A stretch of 64,000 nt of DNA from Sipunculus nudus. Lineage: Eukaryota > Annelida > Sipuncula > Golfingiida > Sipunculidae. Shown here in pieces: positions 23,760 to 34,423 of the stretch. The stretch is taken from positions 4,735,579-4,799,578 of the forward strand of contig CM049307.1 of assembly GCA_026874595.1 (NCBI GenBank), in the 5' to 3' direction. Made by a program: the position numbers and the translations under genes. Every line of letters begins with the position of its first letter. The stretch's first letter is position 1. Below the pieces are notes generated by a model, which did no database searches, was not told where the DNA came from, and worked only from the letters and a program-made list of their open reading frames with translations.

Positions 23760-24474
23760 TGATTACAATAGAGCCTCAAGAAAAAAATCAATAACTAGCT
23801 TAATTTTCAAGCTTTTATTTTCAAATTTCAGATTTGAACAAATTAAATATTTATGTTTACATGCTGTGAAAATTAAATCAATGGTACTTACAGGAAAAAA
23901 ACATGCCATGGTCAAAGCTGGGCAAAATTTAAGGTACTGATTTTATTTTTATGCTAATAACTTAAAAAATTTACAAAATTCAGATCCAATTTGGGTAAAC
24001 AATTGAATCTTAATGAAACATAGTTATATACTTGGAAAAATAGATTCTAGTTTCAAAATTTTTCATGTTAAGAGAGTAATTATTTTTCCTGATTTTTTAC
24101 AAAGTCCATAATGTTCGGGCCCATAACTTAAAGAATTTATACTTAACAGACTTAATTTCTGGCATGTACATAGGAACTATATAGAGGAATATTTATGGTA
24201 TATATGAGGAAAAACAGATGAGTGGTTTTGATATTAGGCAGTCCTGAAGTGTGAAAATTGGTTTTTAATAAAAAATTGAGGTTTTTCCTTAATTTCTTGA
24301 AGGAACAAAGTCTCAAAGACCCTGTTTTCGGCTTGGTAGGAGATCTTGGGGACATCTAACATTATGCCAAATTTTGGATTCCTAGGTCTTACGGTTTAAA
24401 AACGTGCCACATCTACGGACAGATGGACGGACGACGGACAATGGACCATGACTATAGTTCAACTGAGCTAAAAA
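23760..24474 (+). mobile_element. Family-1 3' half
   Basis: Contains the conserved text acaggaaaaaaacatgccat and ttaggcagtcctgaagtgtg, a GACGGAC tract (about 24420-24440) and a partly deleted 3' hairpin (actatagttcaactgagctaaaa). It is probably the continuation of the element that starts at 18540. Confidence 0.65.
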
Positions 24475-24589
24475 TGCATAAAAATTAAAAAAAGACAGGT
24501 TTTGTCATTAGTCTTCAAAAAGTGATGATACACTACTTGATTAATAATAATATATATATGGAAACAATCATGGCATTCAGTGCATTAGT

Positions 24590-24869
24590 TATCCAGATAT
24601 TTGAGCTTTTGTATCAAATTTTTAATTATTCACAGATGGACAAGCCCCATAGCTCAGAGGATATAGGTCACAGTGCCCTAATTTCAGGTTTCCAAGGAGA
24701 TTTTTTTTTGGAACTCTTATGTTTTTCAGTAAAAGTTTCTAGGTCCAGCGGTTATGATATGTGCCCTGTTAATGGACACAGGGTTCCCTAGACAGACAGA
24801 CAGACGGATGGATGATGGACAAAGAGTGATTGCTATAGCTCAGATAACTTTCCCTCAGCTGAGCTAAAA
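24590..24869 (+). mobile_element. Family-1-type 3' fragment
   Basis: Homologous to 2968-3347: aagccccatagctcag module, gacagacagacggatgg tract, then AGCTCAGATAACT..CCTCAGCTGAGCTAAAA. The 5' part is not identifiable. Confidence 0.6.
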
Positions 24870-24894
24870 ATAAGGAAAATATACATCCACAATA

Positions 24895-25700
24895 TTATAA
24901 AAGTGGGCCATGTGACTTTGACCTTGTGACCCTAAAATCAGTTGGTTCTTTTCCTACTGGCACATTAATATATATATGCCATGGACATTCAGTGATTTTG
25001 AATACTTATTATATGAATATTTTTATCATACTATTACTGAAACTAATCCTTATTGTCATGAACACTGAAATGGCCATAAAAACTGTCAATGTGAAGAGAA
25101 CTGTCAGTTAATCAAGAGCATGTGTCAAGTCCCTGATAATTGCTCCCCAGATGATTATATTCTATATCAATTTTCACCCAATACATTGAAGAACTATATA
25201 TGAACAGATGGCAAATGCACAGATGGACACTTCACAAAAAGTATTGTAGGTGGCGCTACCAGTTGCAATTATGAAATAGAGAGATCAAAGATCTATGGAC
25301 ATGCAAACTTTCAGCACAATACATTGAGCCACTCCTGAGATATGGGCTGTTATCTAAAAGACACCCAGTTTGTACTACACAGAAAGGGCTGCTGATGGTG
25401 CCACCTGTCTTTGTTAGGCACAGCAACATAGGTGAAGAAACAACTATGCTGGGTTTCTGAAAGATTGCTCCAAGGGTCTCAGAGGAGTTCTCTGGAAACT
25501 AATGCAGAGTTTTTGTATTACATTTTTAATTATTCAGGGTGGTATTTACCAGCCCCATAGCTCAGAGTATATGGGTAACAGAGGCTGTATTTCACATTTC
25601 CATAGAGACTTTTCATGGACCTTCTTTGCTGTCAAGTTAAAAGATTCAAGGTCCAGCAGTTATGACTTGTGACTAGAGAAAAAAAAATTGGTAAAAATTA
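24895..25700 (+). repeat. Decayed core-repeat sequence
   Basis: Mixes AGGTCA-type core text (about 24900-24940), a GGTGGCGCTACC unit opener (about 25250) and another partial copy of the 24590 module (about 25490-25675). It reads as old, diverged pieces of the same repeat families; no ends can be assigned. Confidence 0.5.
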
Positions 25701-25701
25701 G

Positions 25702-25872
25702 AACAAGGCCTACAGGCCTAATGCGAACCTGTGCATTAGGAAATACACCAGGTATAATGCTTCGATGCTGGACCATTACTTCTCATGTATATGAACAATG
25801 CAAGTACTAAACATTTTGAATAAGAAACAAAAATCACTGCTGAAATTCTGGCATGGGTGCACACAACACAAA
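25702..25872 (+). mobile_element. ~170-bp short interspersed repeat Q, copy 1
   Basis: Begins ACAAGGCCTACAGGCCTAAT (hairpin GGCCTacAGGCC) and ends ..ACACAACACAA directly before an AACTAG element start. A collinear inverted copy is at 56562-56741, also abutting an AACTAG start. No RNA polymerase III boxes were recognised, so it is better viewed as another small hairpin-headed element than as a tRNA SINE. Confidence 0.65.
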
Positions 25873-27049
25873 AACTAGAATACGGTTAGTCGACAAGCGA
25901 CTACATGTATCAGCCGAAATCAGAGTGGGATGGGTGAAATGAGGCATGGATTGAGTAACAAGGGGAAATAGAGTGAGGTGTGTTGCATATTAGCATGGAT
26001 GTCTGCAGCTGAAATGTGTATGTCGGTTGTGCCTCCTACCACAAAATCCAAAAAGCTGTCCAAGATGTATAAACATGCAAAATTTTAAGCAGACAAGTCA
26101 AACCACTACTGAGATGAGTGATATGAGTGACAAACAGACAAGACGCTGTACAAAAATGGTGGCAGGTTGTGCCACCAATTTTGTGTATGATTAAGAGCTA
26201 AGTGAGATCTATACCTATGCAAAATCTTGGCCCAATCGGTCAAATAGTTCCTGAGATATGAGTTTGGATGTCTGCAACAACAAAACAAGAATGCAGGTGG
26301 CGCCACCCGTCATAAAATAAAGAAAGCTATCCAAGATGTATAAACCCGCAAAATTTTAGGTAGGTAAATCAAACCACTGCAAAGATATGAGTGATTTTAT
26401 CCCATGGCAGACAAACAGACGAAGGCTGTGCAAAAATGGTTGCAGGTGGCGCCACCAGTTTTGCTTATGATAAAGAGCTATGTCAGATCTATACACATGC
26501 AAAATTTTGGCCCAATGGATCAAACGGTTCCCAAGATATAAGCCTAGATGTCTGCAGCGTAAACATAAAAGTAGGTTGCGCCACCTGCCACAAAATCCAG
26601 AGAGTTATCTAAGATGTATAAAACTGCAAAATTTCAGGTGCATAAGTCCAACAAATGCAGAGATATGATTGAGTGATTTTATCCCAAGGCAGATGAACAG
26701 ATGGACGCTGTGCAAAAATGGTTGCAGGTGGCGCCACCATTTTTTATGTATGTTATAAAGCTATCCAAGGGCTACATTTGTGCAAAATTTTTTTCCTGAT
26801 CAGTTAAACAGTTCCTGAGATATGTGGGTTAATGTGTCAAAACAGATACACAGATGGACGCAGAGCACAGATGAAAGGTCAGAGGTCAAAACAAAATTGG
26901 GGCACAGCAGTTCACATGTGACTCAACATAATCCCAGGTTTTGTAAAATTCAGCCCAGCGGTTAAGGAGAAGTTCTCCAAACACTTACGTGGCGGTGTAG
27001 GGCTGAAAACACAGTATCCGCAAAACTCTGTTTTGGCGGATACAATTTA
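25873..27049 (+). mobile_element. Family-3 element, about 1.18 kb
   Basis: The 5' end reads AACTAGAATACGG then a hairpin TAGTCG-acaag-CGACTA and ATGTATCAGCC. The interior has three to four ~290-bp core units opened by GGTGGCGCCACC (26290, 26447, 26727), with atgagtgattttatcccaag-like text. The 3' end is acagtATCCGCAAAAC-tct-GTTTTGGCGGATacaatt. The layout copies family 2, with different sequence. It is non-coding. Confidence 0.7.
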
Positions 27050-27205
27050 CTTGGGGGGGGGGGGGGGTATACTTCTGAGCCTCATAGCTTGGAGGATATG
27101 GGTAACAGAGACCTAATATCAGGCTTCAAGGAGATTTTTAATGGACCTCCCTGGGTGTCAAGTAAGAAGATTCCAGGTCAAGTGGTTACATTTTGTGTCT
27201 GGTTA
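27050..27205 (+). repeat. Poly-G run and family-1-type module fragment
   Basis: About 14 G at 27054-27067, then text homologous to 25540-25675 and 24640-24760 (agcctcatagcttggagg..tcaaggagatttt..ggttaca). Truncated on both sides. Confidence 0.5.
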
Positions 27206-28812
27206 AGGTGGCAGGACTGGTTCCCCCACCTGACCTGACTTTGTTTCAGTTTTTCCTTTGCATTGAACAATCTTATGCTGTAATACCCCCTAAAGCATAC
27301 ATTTTCTGAAAGCTAAGAAAATTCTCTATAGTTTGGTGATAATAAACTTTGTTTCTGAGGAACAGGTTTGAATTTGTAAGAATTTTAATTTAGTTTTAAT
27401 ATTTCACAAAAAAAACGTTTATTCCAGCACAACTAAAGCAGATACAGAAAATCTTCTTAAATAAATCAAGAATTTAGATAATTATCCCTAGGCGTTTTTT
27501 GTTTAGTGAGTAAAGTTTAAAAATTTCGATTTTACAGAGTATTTAATTTTGAAATCTTCACAAATCATTTAATTTTTTACTTTCACCCTAATAAAATCCT
27601 TCAAATTTAGTATAGGCGTAAAATAAAAAAACGCTTTTTAGAAGACATATTAATAATTACATATGTCAAAGATGGTATGTTTGGGACAAGTACTTACTGA
27701 GAAATAATGTTCTAAAGATAAGGTGTTCAGGTGAAATGATGTTTCGAGAAAATGGCAAAAAACTATATTCGTAGAGATCATTCATCCTACACGTGTAACT
27801 AACCACAACTACATGTTGACAGTCACATGAATTTGGTCAAGATGGTGGTTCTTATCAAACCATGCTATAATAACATGGATTAATTGACTATTTTGTTTTA
27901 AAAACGTATTAAAATGATAAAAGTTTGACCTGTCACACCAGCGACTTGTCAAACACCATGTGCATGGTCTTCAGTAGGCGGAGCTTACAGTTTTGGCCGA
28001 GTGCCAAGGTGCGCTGAGCACCTGATAACTGGGACCCGCGGCTGAACAGGTGCATAGCCGGGCCTAATAGGTAACTGCTTGCTTACACAGGAACAAGGGG
28101 AACGGGATCTATGGCCATTCAAGGAGAACGAAGATTTATTTACTATTCACAGTTTACATACATTATAGGTATTTGGGAGTTGACAATAGAGACGAGTTAA
28201 TATCGATCATACAAATCTTGTATAGACATACAAGTCATATGTGAAATTTGAACTTATTGTTTATTGGAGGGTTGAATAGGAAGATGATGGTTTGTAACAT
28301 TCATACATCATGCACACACATTCAGGTCACAGAAGGAGCCTGATTATCTTATAAGAAGGTTTATTTACATGGAATCTATAAATGGCAACAAATTTAACAA
28401 TCAGCGTAGTGATAACTGACCTCATGATAACTGTTTGTATAGTAATTAGTGTCAATTAGTAATTAGTCATTAGATCTTTCTGGTTGAATGCACATATCCG
28501 AAGGTGCATCTAAATGAAATAGTATGTTGTTACAACAGCGGCTGACAATAGCGCGTTTAGTTGATAACACTGCCAAAGTGGACAGGTGTCGGCCTCCTGT
28601 TTTCCTTCATGCGTAAACGTAGGGATGCCGTCATCTGACGATTCATCATCGCTGGCCATCAGATTGATCACGGAAGTAGGTTCGGCCCGCTGAGACTTCT
28701 TGATATCTTTCAACTGCTGCAGTCTTTAAAGTGGCATTCGGGATTTGCGTCGTCGGCCCATCGTAGTTTCGTCTGATATTGGCGTAATATTTATTTGTTG
28801 CTGTGTTGACAG
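27206..28812. other. Non-repetitive stretch, AT-rich then CpG-richer
   Basis: 27206-27960 is AT-rich without features. From about 27960 CpG becomes more frequent than in neighbouring DNA, as at an old or active promoter or exon cluster. Minus-strand frames at 28510-28713 (with an acidic SDDESSDD segment) and 28646-28879 are open but lack recognised domains or clear start context. Confidence 0.3.
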
Positions 28813-28813
28813 T

Positions 28814-29110
28814 ATGAATATCATACACCAACCAAAAGAAGTATACGCTCGTCGAGCAGCTAAAGGTTGCTGCGGTCAAGACCTCAGCCCTGTGCGCTCC
28901 TTAAGCATGTTCTCTGAGCCAACAGTCGCAGTGCCACGCCAAGCCAAGCAAGGAGCTGTAGAGGGCGCCATCTTCTCTCCTGGGTTGAAGTCCTTGTTAG
29001 AAAGCTACAGCATCCACAGCAAAAAGCCCGAAGCAGCCCGCATTCCCTCTACCTATCCCAGCAGCGGAGACCCAGCCATGCCATTCGAGAACCAAACTCG
29101 ATCCTTGTGA
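28814..29110 (+). CDS. Possible terminal exon or short ORF, product unknown
   Basis: An acceptor-like tract (tttatttgttgctgtgttgacag) ends at 28813. The open frame behind it continues to TGA at 29110 (about 98 codons; the uninterrupted frame from 28745 has 121). The text is Ser/Pro/Ala/Lys-rich (e.g. GAIFSPGLKSLLESYSIHSK), compositionally unlike the repeat-derived ORFs, and CpG-rich. No family recognised. An overlapping minus-strand frame means the strand is not certain. Confidence 0.3.
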   Translation: MNIIHQPKEVYARRAAKGCCGQDLSPVRSLSMFSEPTVAVPRQAKQGAVEGAIFSPGLKSLLESYSIHSKKPEAARIPSTYPSSGDPAMPFENQTRSL

Positions 29111-29516
29111 ACGACCCTTACTTCGAGTCGCAAAGCCCTTTTACTTGCGATTTTGGTCATTTGGACCGTTAAACCAGTTTCCCAGTTATGCAAGTTAACA
29201 AGTTTTTTCGTCATTGGCAGAATATCATACACGTTACAGTTGGGATATGAAGCAGCTTATTATAAAGTAATAAACGTATCTGTCGATAAGCTCAGGATAT
29301 AGCAGAAATAACATGATGTCAAGTGAAAAATTAGTGTTTCGGCGTAACATACCCGATAAAAAGACAGAAAGGCCAATGACACTAACATTCACATTCACAT
29401 TCACAAGGACGGGTTTCTTTGCACACGAATTAGCTAGAGTTAGGGTTGCTCTCCAACGCTTATCAGTTGTATGCTCAGCTAATTAGATAGGGCTATCAAA
29501 CGTCAACCGTCAGTTC
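29111..29516. other. Spacer
   Basis: No feature supported. A short run of cattca repeats occurs near 29385-29402. Confidence 0.35.
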
Positions 29517-29666
29517 TTGCCACCTCGTGCATGGAGGTACTTGGCCCATGCATTAATTAAACACTTGCACCTCGCGATTGGCAGATTGACGGACAGACAA
29601 ACTGCCTCACACCGGACAAAGAGTGATCACTATAGCTCAGATGACTTTCAGTCAGCTGAGCTAAAA
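29517..29666 (+). mobile_element. Family-1 3'-end fragment
   Basis: A short gacggacagac tract (about 29588) is followed by cactatAGCTCAGATGACT-ttc-AGTCAGCTGAGCTAAAA at 29630-29666, the conserved family-1 terminal hairpin. The 5' part is missing or decayed. Confidence 0.6.
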
Positions 29667-29979
29667 CTGACTTATCAATATCATTTTAATTTCAATAGCT
29701 TCAAGTCTGTTGGGAAAATAATTTTAGATATACTGGACCTTCAGTTATCTTAACTAAGCTTTAAATGTTAAATACAGAATACCAAAACAAACACAACATC
29801 ATTTTACCCAAGCGTTTATCACTGAAGTCAGCTTAGCTAAAATGAAAGCAATGCTTAGCTAACTGTTACAATCTACAAAGCTGCCCTATATGCCAAATAA
29901 CCACTGCTATAACAAATGAAAATGGGTTACACATAAAACAGCCTGTGAACCTTCCACTTCCTAGTTTGTGATTATATGC

Positions 29980-30125
29980 ATATGGTCCTACCCTAGAACA
30001 ATATGTTCCTACCCAACACCAATATGTTTCTCCCCTACAGCAATATGTACCTATCCTAAAGCAATTTGTTCCTACCATACAGCAATACAAACAGGAATAT
30101 GTTTCTACCCTACAGCAATCCTACT
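29980..30125. repeat. ~26-bp degenerate minisatellite
   Basis: Five to six copies of caatatgttcctaccctacag-like text with indels, reading similarly on both copies' flanks. Not coding. Confidence 0.65.
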
Positions 30126-30294
30126 GTCATATACCTTGTCCCAACTGCATCTTTTCTTAATCCTGATCAACCATTTATTAAGATTACAGGACTAATTGCT
30201 CACACTATATATTGACTGTTTCTGATCGCTGATAAAACTAACCTTAATGTCCAAATCTGGCCGATACAATAAAAAGAGAGATCTATTTTCCTCA

Positions 30295-31101
30295 TAGATA
30301 TTTTCTTCTGAGATATGAGCTTGGATGTCTGCAGCATAAACATAAATAAAGGTGGCGCCACCTGTCACAAAATCAAGAAAGTTGTCCAGGATGTATAAAC
30401 CTGCAAAACTTCAGGTGGATAAGTCAAACCACTGCCGAGATATGAGTGATTTTATCCCAAGGCAGATGAACAGATGGATGCTGCGCAAAAATGGTTGCAG
30501 GTGGCGCCACCAGCTTTGTGTATGATAAAGAGCTATGTGAGATCTATACCTATGCAAAATCTTGGCCCAATCGGTCAAACAGTTCCTGAGATATTAGTTT
30601 GGATGTCTGCAGCGTTAATGTGAATGTAGGTGGTGCCACCTGTCATAAAATCAAGAAAGCTGTCCAGGATGTATACACATGCAAAATTTCTGGTGGATAA
30701 GTCTAACCAATGCAGAGATATGAGTGATTTTATCCCAAGGCAGATGAACAAATGGAAGCTGTGCAAAAATAGTTGCAGGTTGCACCACCATTTTTAGTGT
30801 TTGTTATGAAGCTTTCCAAGAGCTACATTTGTGCAAAATGTTTAGCCTGATCGGTCAAATGGTTCCCGAGATATGTGGGTTTATGTGTGGAAACAGACGC
30901 ACAAATGGACACTAGGCAGAGAGGAAAGGTCAGAGGTCAACCAAAAAAGAGGGCGCAGCAGTTCACATAAGACCCGATCATAATTCTGAATTTCAAAAAA
31001 TTCTGCCCAGTGGTTACGGAGGAGTTCTCCGGAAACCTAAGCAGTGTTGGCGGCGTCCGACTGAAAACATAGTATCTGCAAAACTCTGGCGGATATAATT
31101 A
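30295..31101 (+). mobile_element. Family-3 element, 5'-truncated
   Basis: Two to three family-3 core units with GGTGGCGCCACC openers (30352, 30500) lead to a 3' end (gttggcggcgtcc..AGTATCTGCAAAAC-tCTGGCGGATATAATTA, 31047-31101) in which part of the hairpin arm is deleted. The family-3 5' hairpin is absent. Confidence 0.65.
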
Positions 31102-32560
31102 CCTGCTGTTGCCTTCAGCCACCTAGCTAGTGCAGTGCACACCACAGCCTCTGTTGTTAAAAGTATGTATGGTGCTTTTGTCACCAAATGTCCAGGTGCA
31201 AATATCAGGGAGTTAAGTGGTTGGTGTGAAGGGGATGCCTGAGTAACCTTGATATAATTGTAACATCTCCTGCCAGGCAGTAATGACTTGTAAGCCCTAA
31301 TGTTACTACACATGTACTATTTGAATGCACCTTACCACTGCCTAATTGGACAGTAATACACACATGTATAGGCCTTTGTAAGACAAAATGGGTTAAAGAG
31401 AGCTTCCAAGCTGGTGATTTACTAGAAGGCTCTCAGGAGGAACTCAGACACGGGCCATTGATCACACTGGTTATCTTAATTCACTTATAATTAATGTGTT
31501 TGGCTTGATTGTTTACAACTGAATCTGATGTAAAACAGTGATATTAATCTGACAAAATATGATATCACATGCTTGATTTCATTCCTTAATAACTGGAAAA
31601 TTTTATCTAACACAAGATGTTTTTAGAAAAGTGCATATCATATTGCCTATAAAATTGGGTTTTAAGACATATTGCCCAACTTGGGTATTACAGAGCCGGG
31701 TATTGCACACCCAACCCTGCAGTCAACACATATTTTTTCTCAAGAAGACATGGGCTGTACCAATCACAGGTCCCATTTGACATGAGCAGTGAGGATGTAT
31801 TCTAGGTGACATGACTTGAGTATTATGCCTGTATTAATATTTATTATGGGTATACATTTATTTAAACTGAGTATTTATGCATATTATTATTATCATAACA
31901 TAACAAAGTCTAAATAAACTGAGATACCCAAGCTTTTTATGGGTTTTCTCAATTTACAAGTATAGTTTTTATGGGTATTATAATTCCACTTAAGAGCATA
32001 TGTGGGATGGTGACAAAAATGTACTGTAAGATTTATCTGACATTTTAGTCGCCCCTTGGTGCCTACCAGAGGTAATGACATAAACTTGTATGTAAACAAA
32101 TGAACATTAATATTTTAATATCAGTTTAGTCTATCTACTGGTACAGTGACAATTCAAGGAAATCTTGTACTGCATACACTTAAACAACATTATGACCTTT
32201 GGCATTAAGGAAATAGGGAAGTAAACCTACCTGTTGAGTTCAGATAATATTGAACATGTACCACACCTATCTTGTGACAGTTATACACTTGTTTCCCTTT
32301 ATCTGTCTGAAGTTACATAATATGACAGTATCTTTTAATAACTTGTTATCTAAAACATCAAAACTTAACACTGCTGCAAGAATGAAGCAATGTGTCAACT
32401 GATTACAAACAAAAACCTTGATAAGTCAAACAAAATTGGTTTCTGGAAGTGGAAATACAGGCAGTACTTCGACATGCCGAAACTGATTTACCAATGTCTT
32501 AGCTAGGAATACAAAACGTTTTCAGTCTTGGAAGTTTTATTCAATGAAATGAGAAGGAGG
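31102..32560. other. Non-repetitive AT-rich DNA
   Basis: 1.4 kb with only short ORFs. No exon with convincing splice signals was identified. Probably intron or intergenic. Confidence 0.4.
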
Positions 32561-32577
32561 GGGGGGGGGGGGGGGGG
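32561..32577. repeat. Poly-G homopolymer
   Basis: About 17 consecutive G; length uncertain because such runs are error-prone. Confidence 0.8.
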
Positions 32578-32789
32578 TTGCTGTATTCAACTGGCAAGTC
32601 TGAAGATGCAGCCTTCAATCTCAGTTAATGATAGGCTGACATCCGATCATCTGACGGTAACTCTATCTGAATGAAAGGTAGACAAACATGTGATCCCGGC
32701 ATACCAAACTGAACTCTGTAATGTTTATTGAAATAAACCTTTTCATGGGCATTGTATTTGGGGCAGCTCATAAAATCATGGTATCTTAC

Positions 32790-32860
32790 CGGAGTCTGAC
32801 TCAAAACATCACCGGGCATTGGTCAACTCCCTTGCAGTAAATAAGGCAGCCATGTCAAGT
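32790..32860 (-). CDS. Possible first exon (minus strand), weakly supported
   Basis: On the minus strand an ATG-containing segment (ATGCCCGGTGATGTTTTG..) runs 10 codons into a good donor CCG|gtaagatac at 32790. An upstream ATG at 32853 is in a frame that stops early, which weakens the call. A CRE (32883-32890) lies just upstream in minus orientation. No protein identity is possible from so few codons. Confidence 0.2.
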
Positions 32861-32882
32861 GCCCGGATAGCTGATCCTGTGA

Positions 32883-32890
32883 TGACGTCA
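32883..32890. promoter_or_regulatory. Consensus CRE palindrome TGACGTCA
   Basis: Perfect CREB/ATF consensus between a minus-strand candidate first exon and a plus-strand candidate exon at 33040, a position that would suit a shared divergent promoter. An 8-bp match is expected by chance about once or twice in a window this size, so the context carries the argument. Confidence 0.35.
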
Positions 32891-33039
32891 GGCAGGTGAA
32901 TGCACAGAAGGGAAAACGGGAATTCGTACAAAATAAATTCTTTATTGTAACAATATAAGAGTTGAGAAACGTCACAGTTATATATTTTTCGTTGAATAGG
33001 ATTTTTTCCCCAAAATTGATAAAACTGGTAGGTTTCCAG

Positions 33040-33228
33040 TGAAGGTGCGCGATCCGTTTCTGAAAGGAAATTTGGAAGGCAGCATAACAGACTGGAACTG
33101 TAATTTTCTGGACTTCCGGTGTACAGATAAAACCGACTTCCTGTTACAGTGGATTGACAGTTCTGAGAGGTGTGATCATGTACTGTCTTTGATAATCACT
33201 TTAGAATCAACCAGGACAACCACTTATG
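33040..33228 (+). CDS. Candidate internal host exon, symmetric phase 1-1
   Basis: The acceptor ggtaggtttccag ends at 33039 and the donor G|gtaagc starts at 33229. The 189 bp keep one open frame: KVRDPFLKGNLEGSITDWNC..NFLDFRCTDKTDFLLQWIDS..SERCDHVLSLIITLESTRTT. Length divisible by three with phase 1 on both sides is typical of shuffled extracellular modules, and four Cys fit that idea. Codon use is balanced and the stretch lies in the least repetitive part of the window. Family not recognised; the neighbouring exons were not found. Confidence 0.5.
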
Positions 33229-33363
33229 GTAAGCTTATGAGAATCTTATATATATTTTTTTTAATATACAGATAGCGATCATATTTGTCACTGAAGTAAA
33301 CAAATTATCAACAAAACATATACACATTTGTCACTTACATTGACATTGTGACACTGACAGTGT

Positions 33364-33485
33364 TCACTGAGTTAGTCCATCTCTGGACCCTTGTGTCCTA
33401 TGTTAGACCTGATGGACGGACACGTAGGTCCGTCCATCAGGTCTAACATAGGACACAAAGGTCCAGAGATGGACTATCACTGAGT
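33364..33485. mobile_element. 104-bp near-perfect foldback element with 9-bp target duplication
   Basis: Arms 33373-33421 and 33428-33476 are 49 bp each with one mismatch, separated by a 6-nt loop (acgtag). The hairpin is flanked on both sides by the direct repeat tcactgagt (33364-33372 and 33477-33485). A foldback plus 9-bp duplication fits a minimal Mutator-like (MULE) element; the class is inferred from duplication length only. Confidence 0.85.
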
Positions 33486-33663
33486 CAGCGAGTCAGAATT
33501 CCATATATCCTATGTATAAAATTTGGGCTTGACTTTTTATAGGAACTGACCAGAACCTACCAGAACTGACCGAAACTGAGATCATGTTACCGGTACTGAT
33601 CAAAACTGACTGCATGTTTTCAGAACTTAAAAGAAAATAAAGCACTTGTTAAGAAGTTATTTT

Positions 33664-34090
33664 AAATATATTGAAGCCACTATAGAACGCGGGCTTCGCT
33701 TGTATTGAGGAACTTACAAATAAAATTGTCACCTCTCATTCCCTATTTTAACTCCTACTTTTTCCTGTAGATGTCCCTACACTCAACTCTTCTAACATAA
33801 ACAACTACTAAGCATCAGAAGTCGCCTGAATCGGGAATCGAACCTTCGATCTTTGGACTAGGAGCCCTACACGCTACTAAGTGAGCCGTGAAGACGAGAT
33901 ACCATCAGGAGCAAGTTTTGTTCATTTATATCTGCGATTGAAGAGGCATCTATTGCGAAAATGGGAAACCATTTACTATTTTAACAGGAAAATTAAGCTT
34001 TAAGTGGGGGCTCCGCCCCCACACCCCCGTTTAGACGGGGAACCCAGGTTCCTCGGACCCCTCCTCCTCTAATATAATAAACTCCAGCTA
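33664..34090 (-). mobile_element. tRNA-derived repeat, copy 1
   Basis: On the minus strand, GGCTCACTTAGTAGCGTG (A-box-like, near 33872-33889) and GGTTCGATTCC (B box, 33834-33844) have tRNA spacing. Conserved sequence extends about 200 bp upstream of the tRNA-like part (gctccgccccc, ctcctcctctaatataataa on +) and about 170 bp downstream. Matching copies are at 34258-36180 and 46690-47400. A functional tRNA is unlikely: the acceptor stem does not pair. Confidence 0.75.
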
Positions 34091-34257
34091 TGAGCAAAAT
34101 TAAATACGGGAATTCTGAGGAAAATGATATGTATCGGCCTTTTCCAGGAAACAATTTATTATGCGACACCCGTTTTACCGGCAGTAGGCTGAAGCCCGGT
34201 TTCTATAGTTCTGCCAATATATTTTATAATAACATAACTTGATGAGTTATCACCAAC

Positions 34258-34423
34258 TGTGGAGCCACTATAGAGCTCGGGCTCAATTCTTAGCCTTCTA
34301 TTGAGGAACATGAAAATATAAATAAAACTGTCTCCTCTTATTCCCTATTTTAACTCCTAATTTTTCCCTGTAGATGTCCCTACACTCATATCAACTCTTC
34401 TAACATAAACATAAACAACTACT
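34258..34423 (-). mobile_element. tRNA-derived repeat, copy 2, distal part
   Basis: Matches copy 1 from gccactatagag through aactcttctaacataaac. It is cut at 34423 by a 1.4-kb insertion and resumes at 35830. Confidence 0.75.

Noticed and set aside
31014-31313. 99-codon minus-strand frame as a gene
   Set aside because: Its C-terminal third is the family-3 3' end read in reverse; the rest has no recognisable domain.
33373-33476. MicroRNA precursor
   Set aside because: The stem is 49 bp with one mismatch and a 6-nt loop, and it is bounded by a 9-bp direct duplication. A transposable foldback explains it better.
33830-33890. A functional tRNA gene on the minus strand
   Set aside because: A- and B-box-like sequences are present but no seven-base acceptor stem pairs around them, and the same module recurs as a dispersed repeat.
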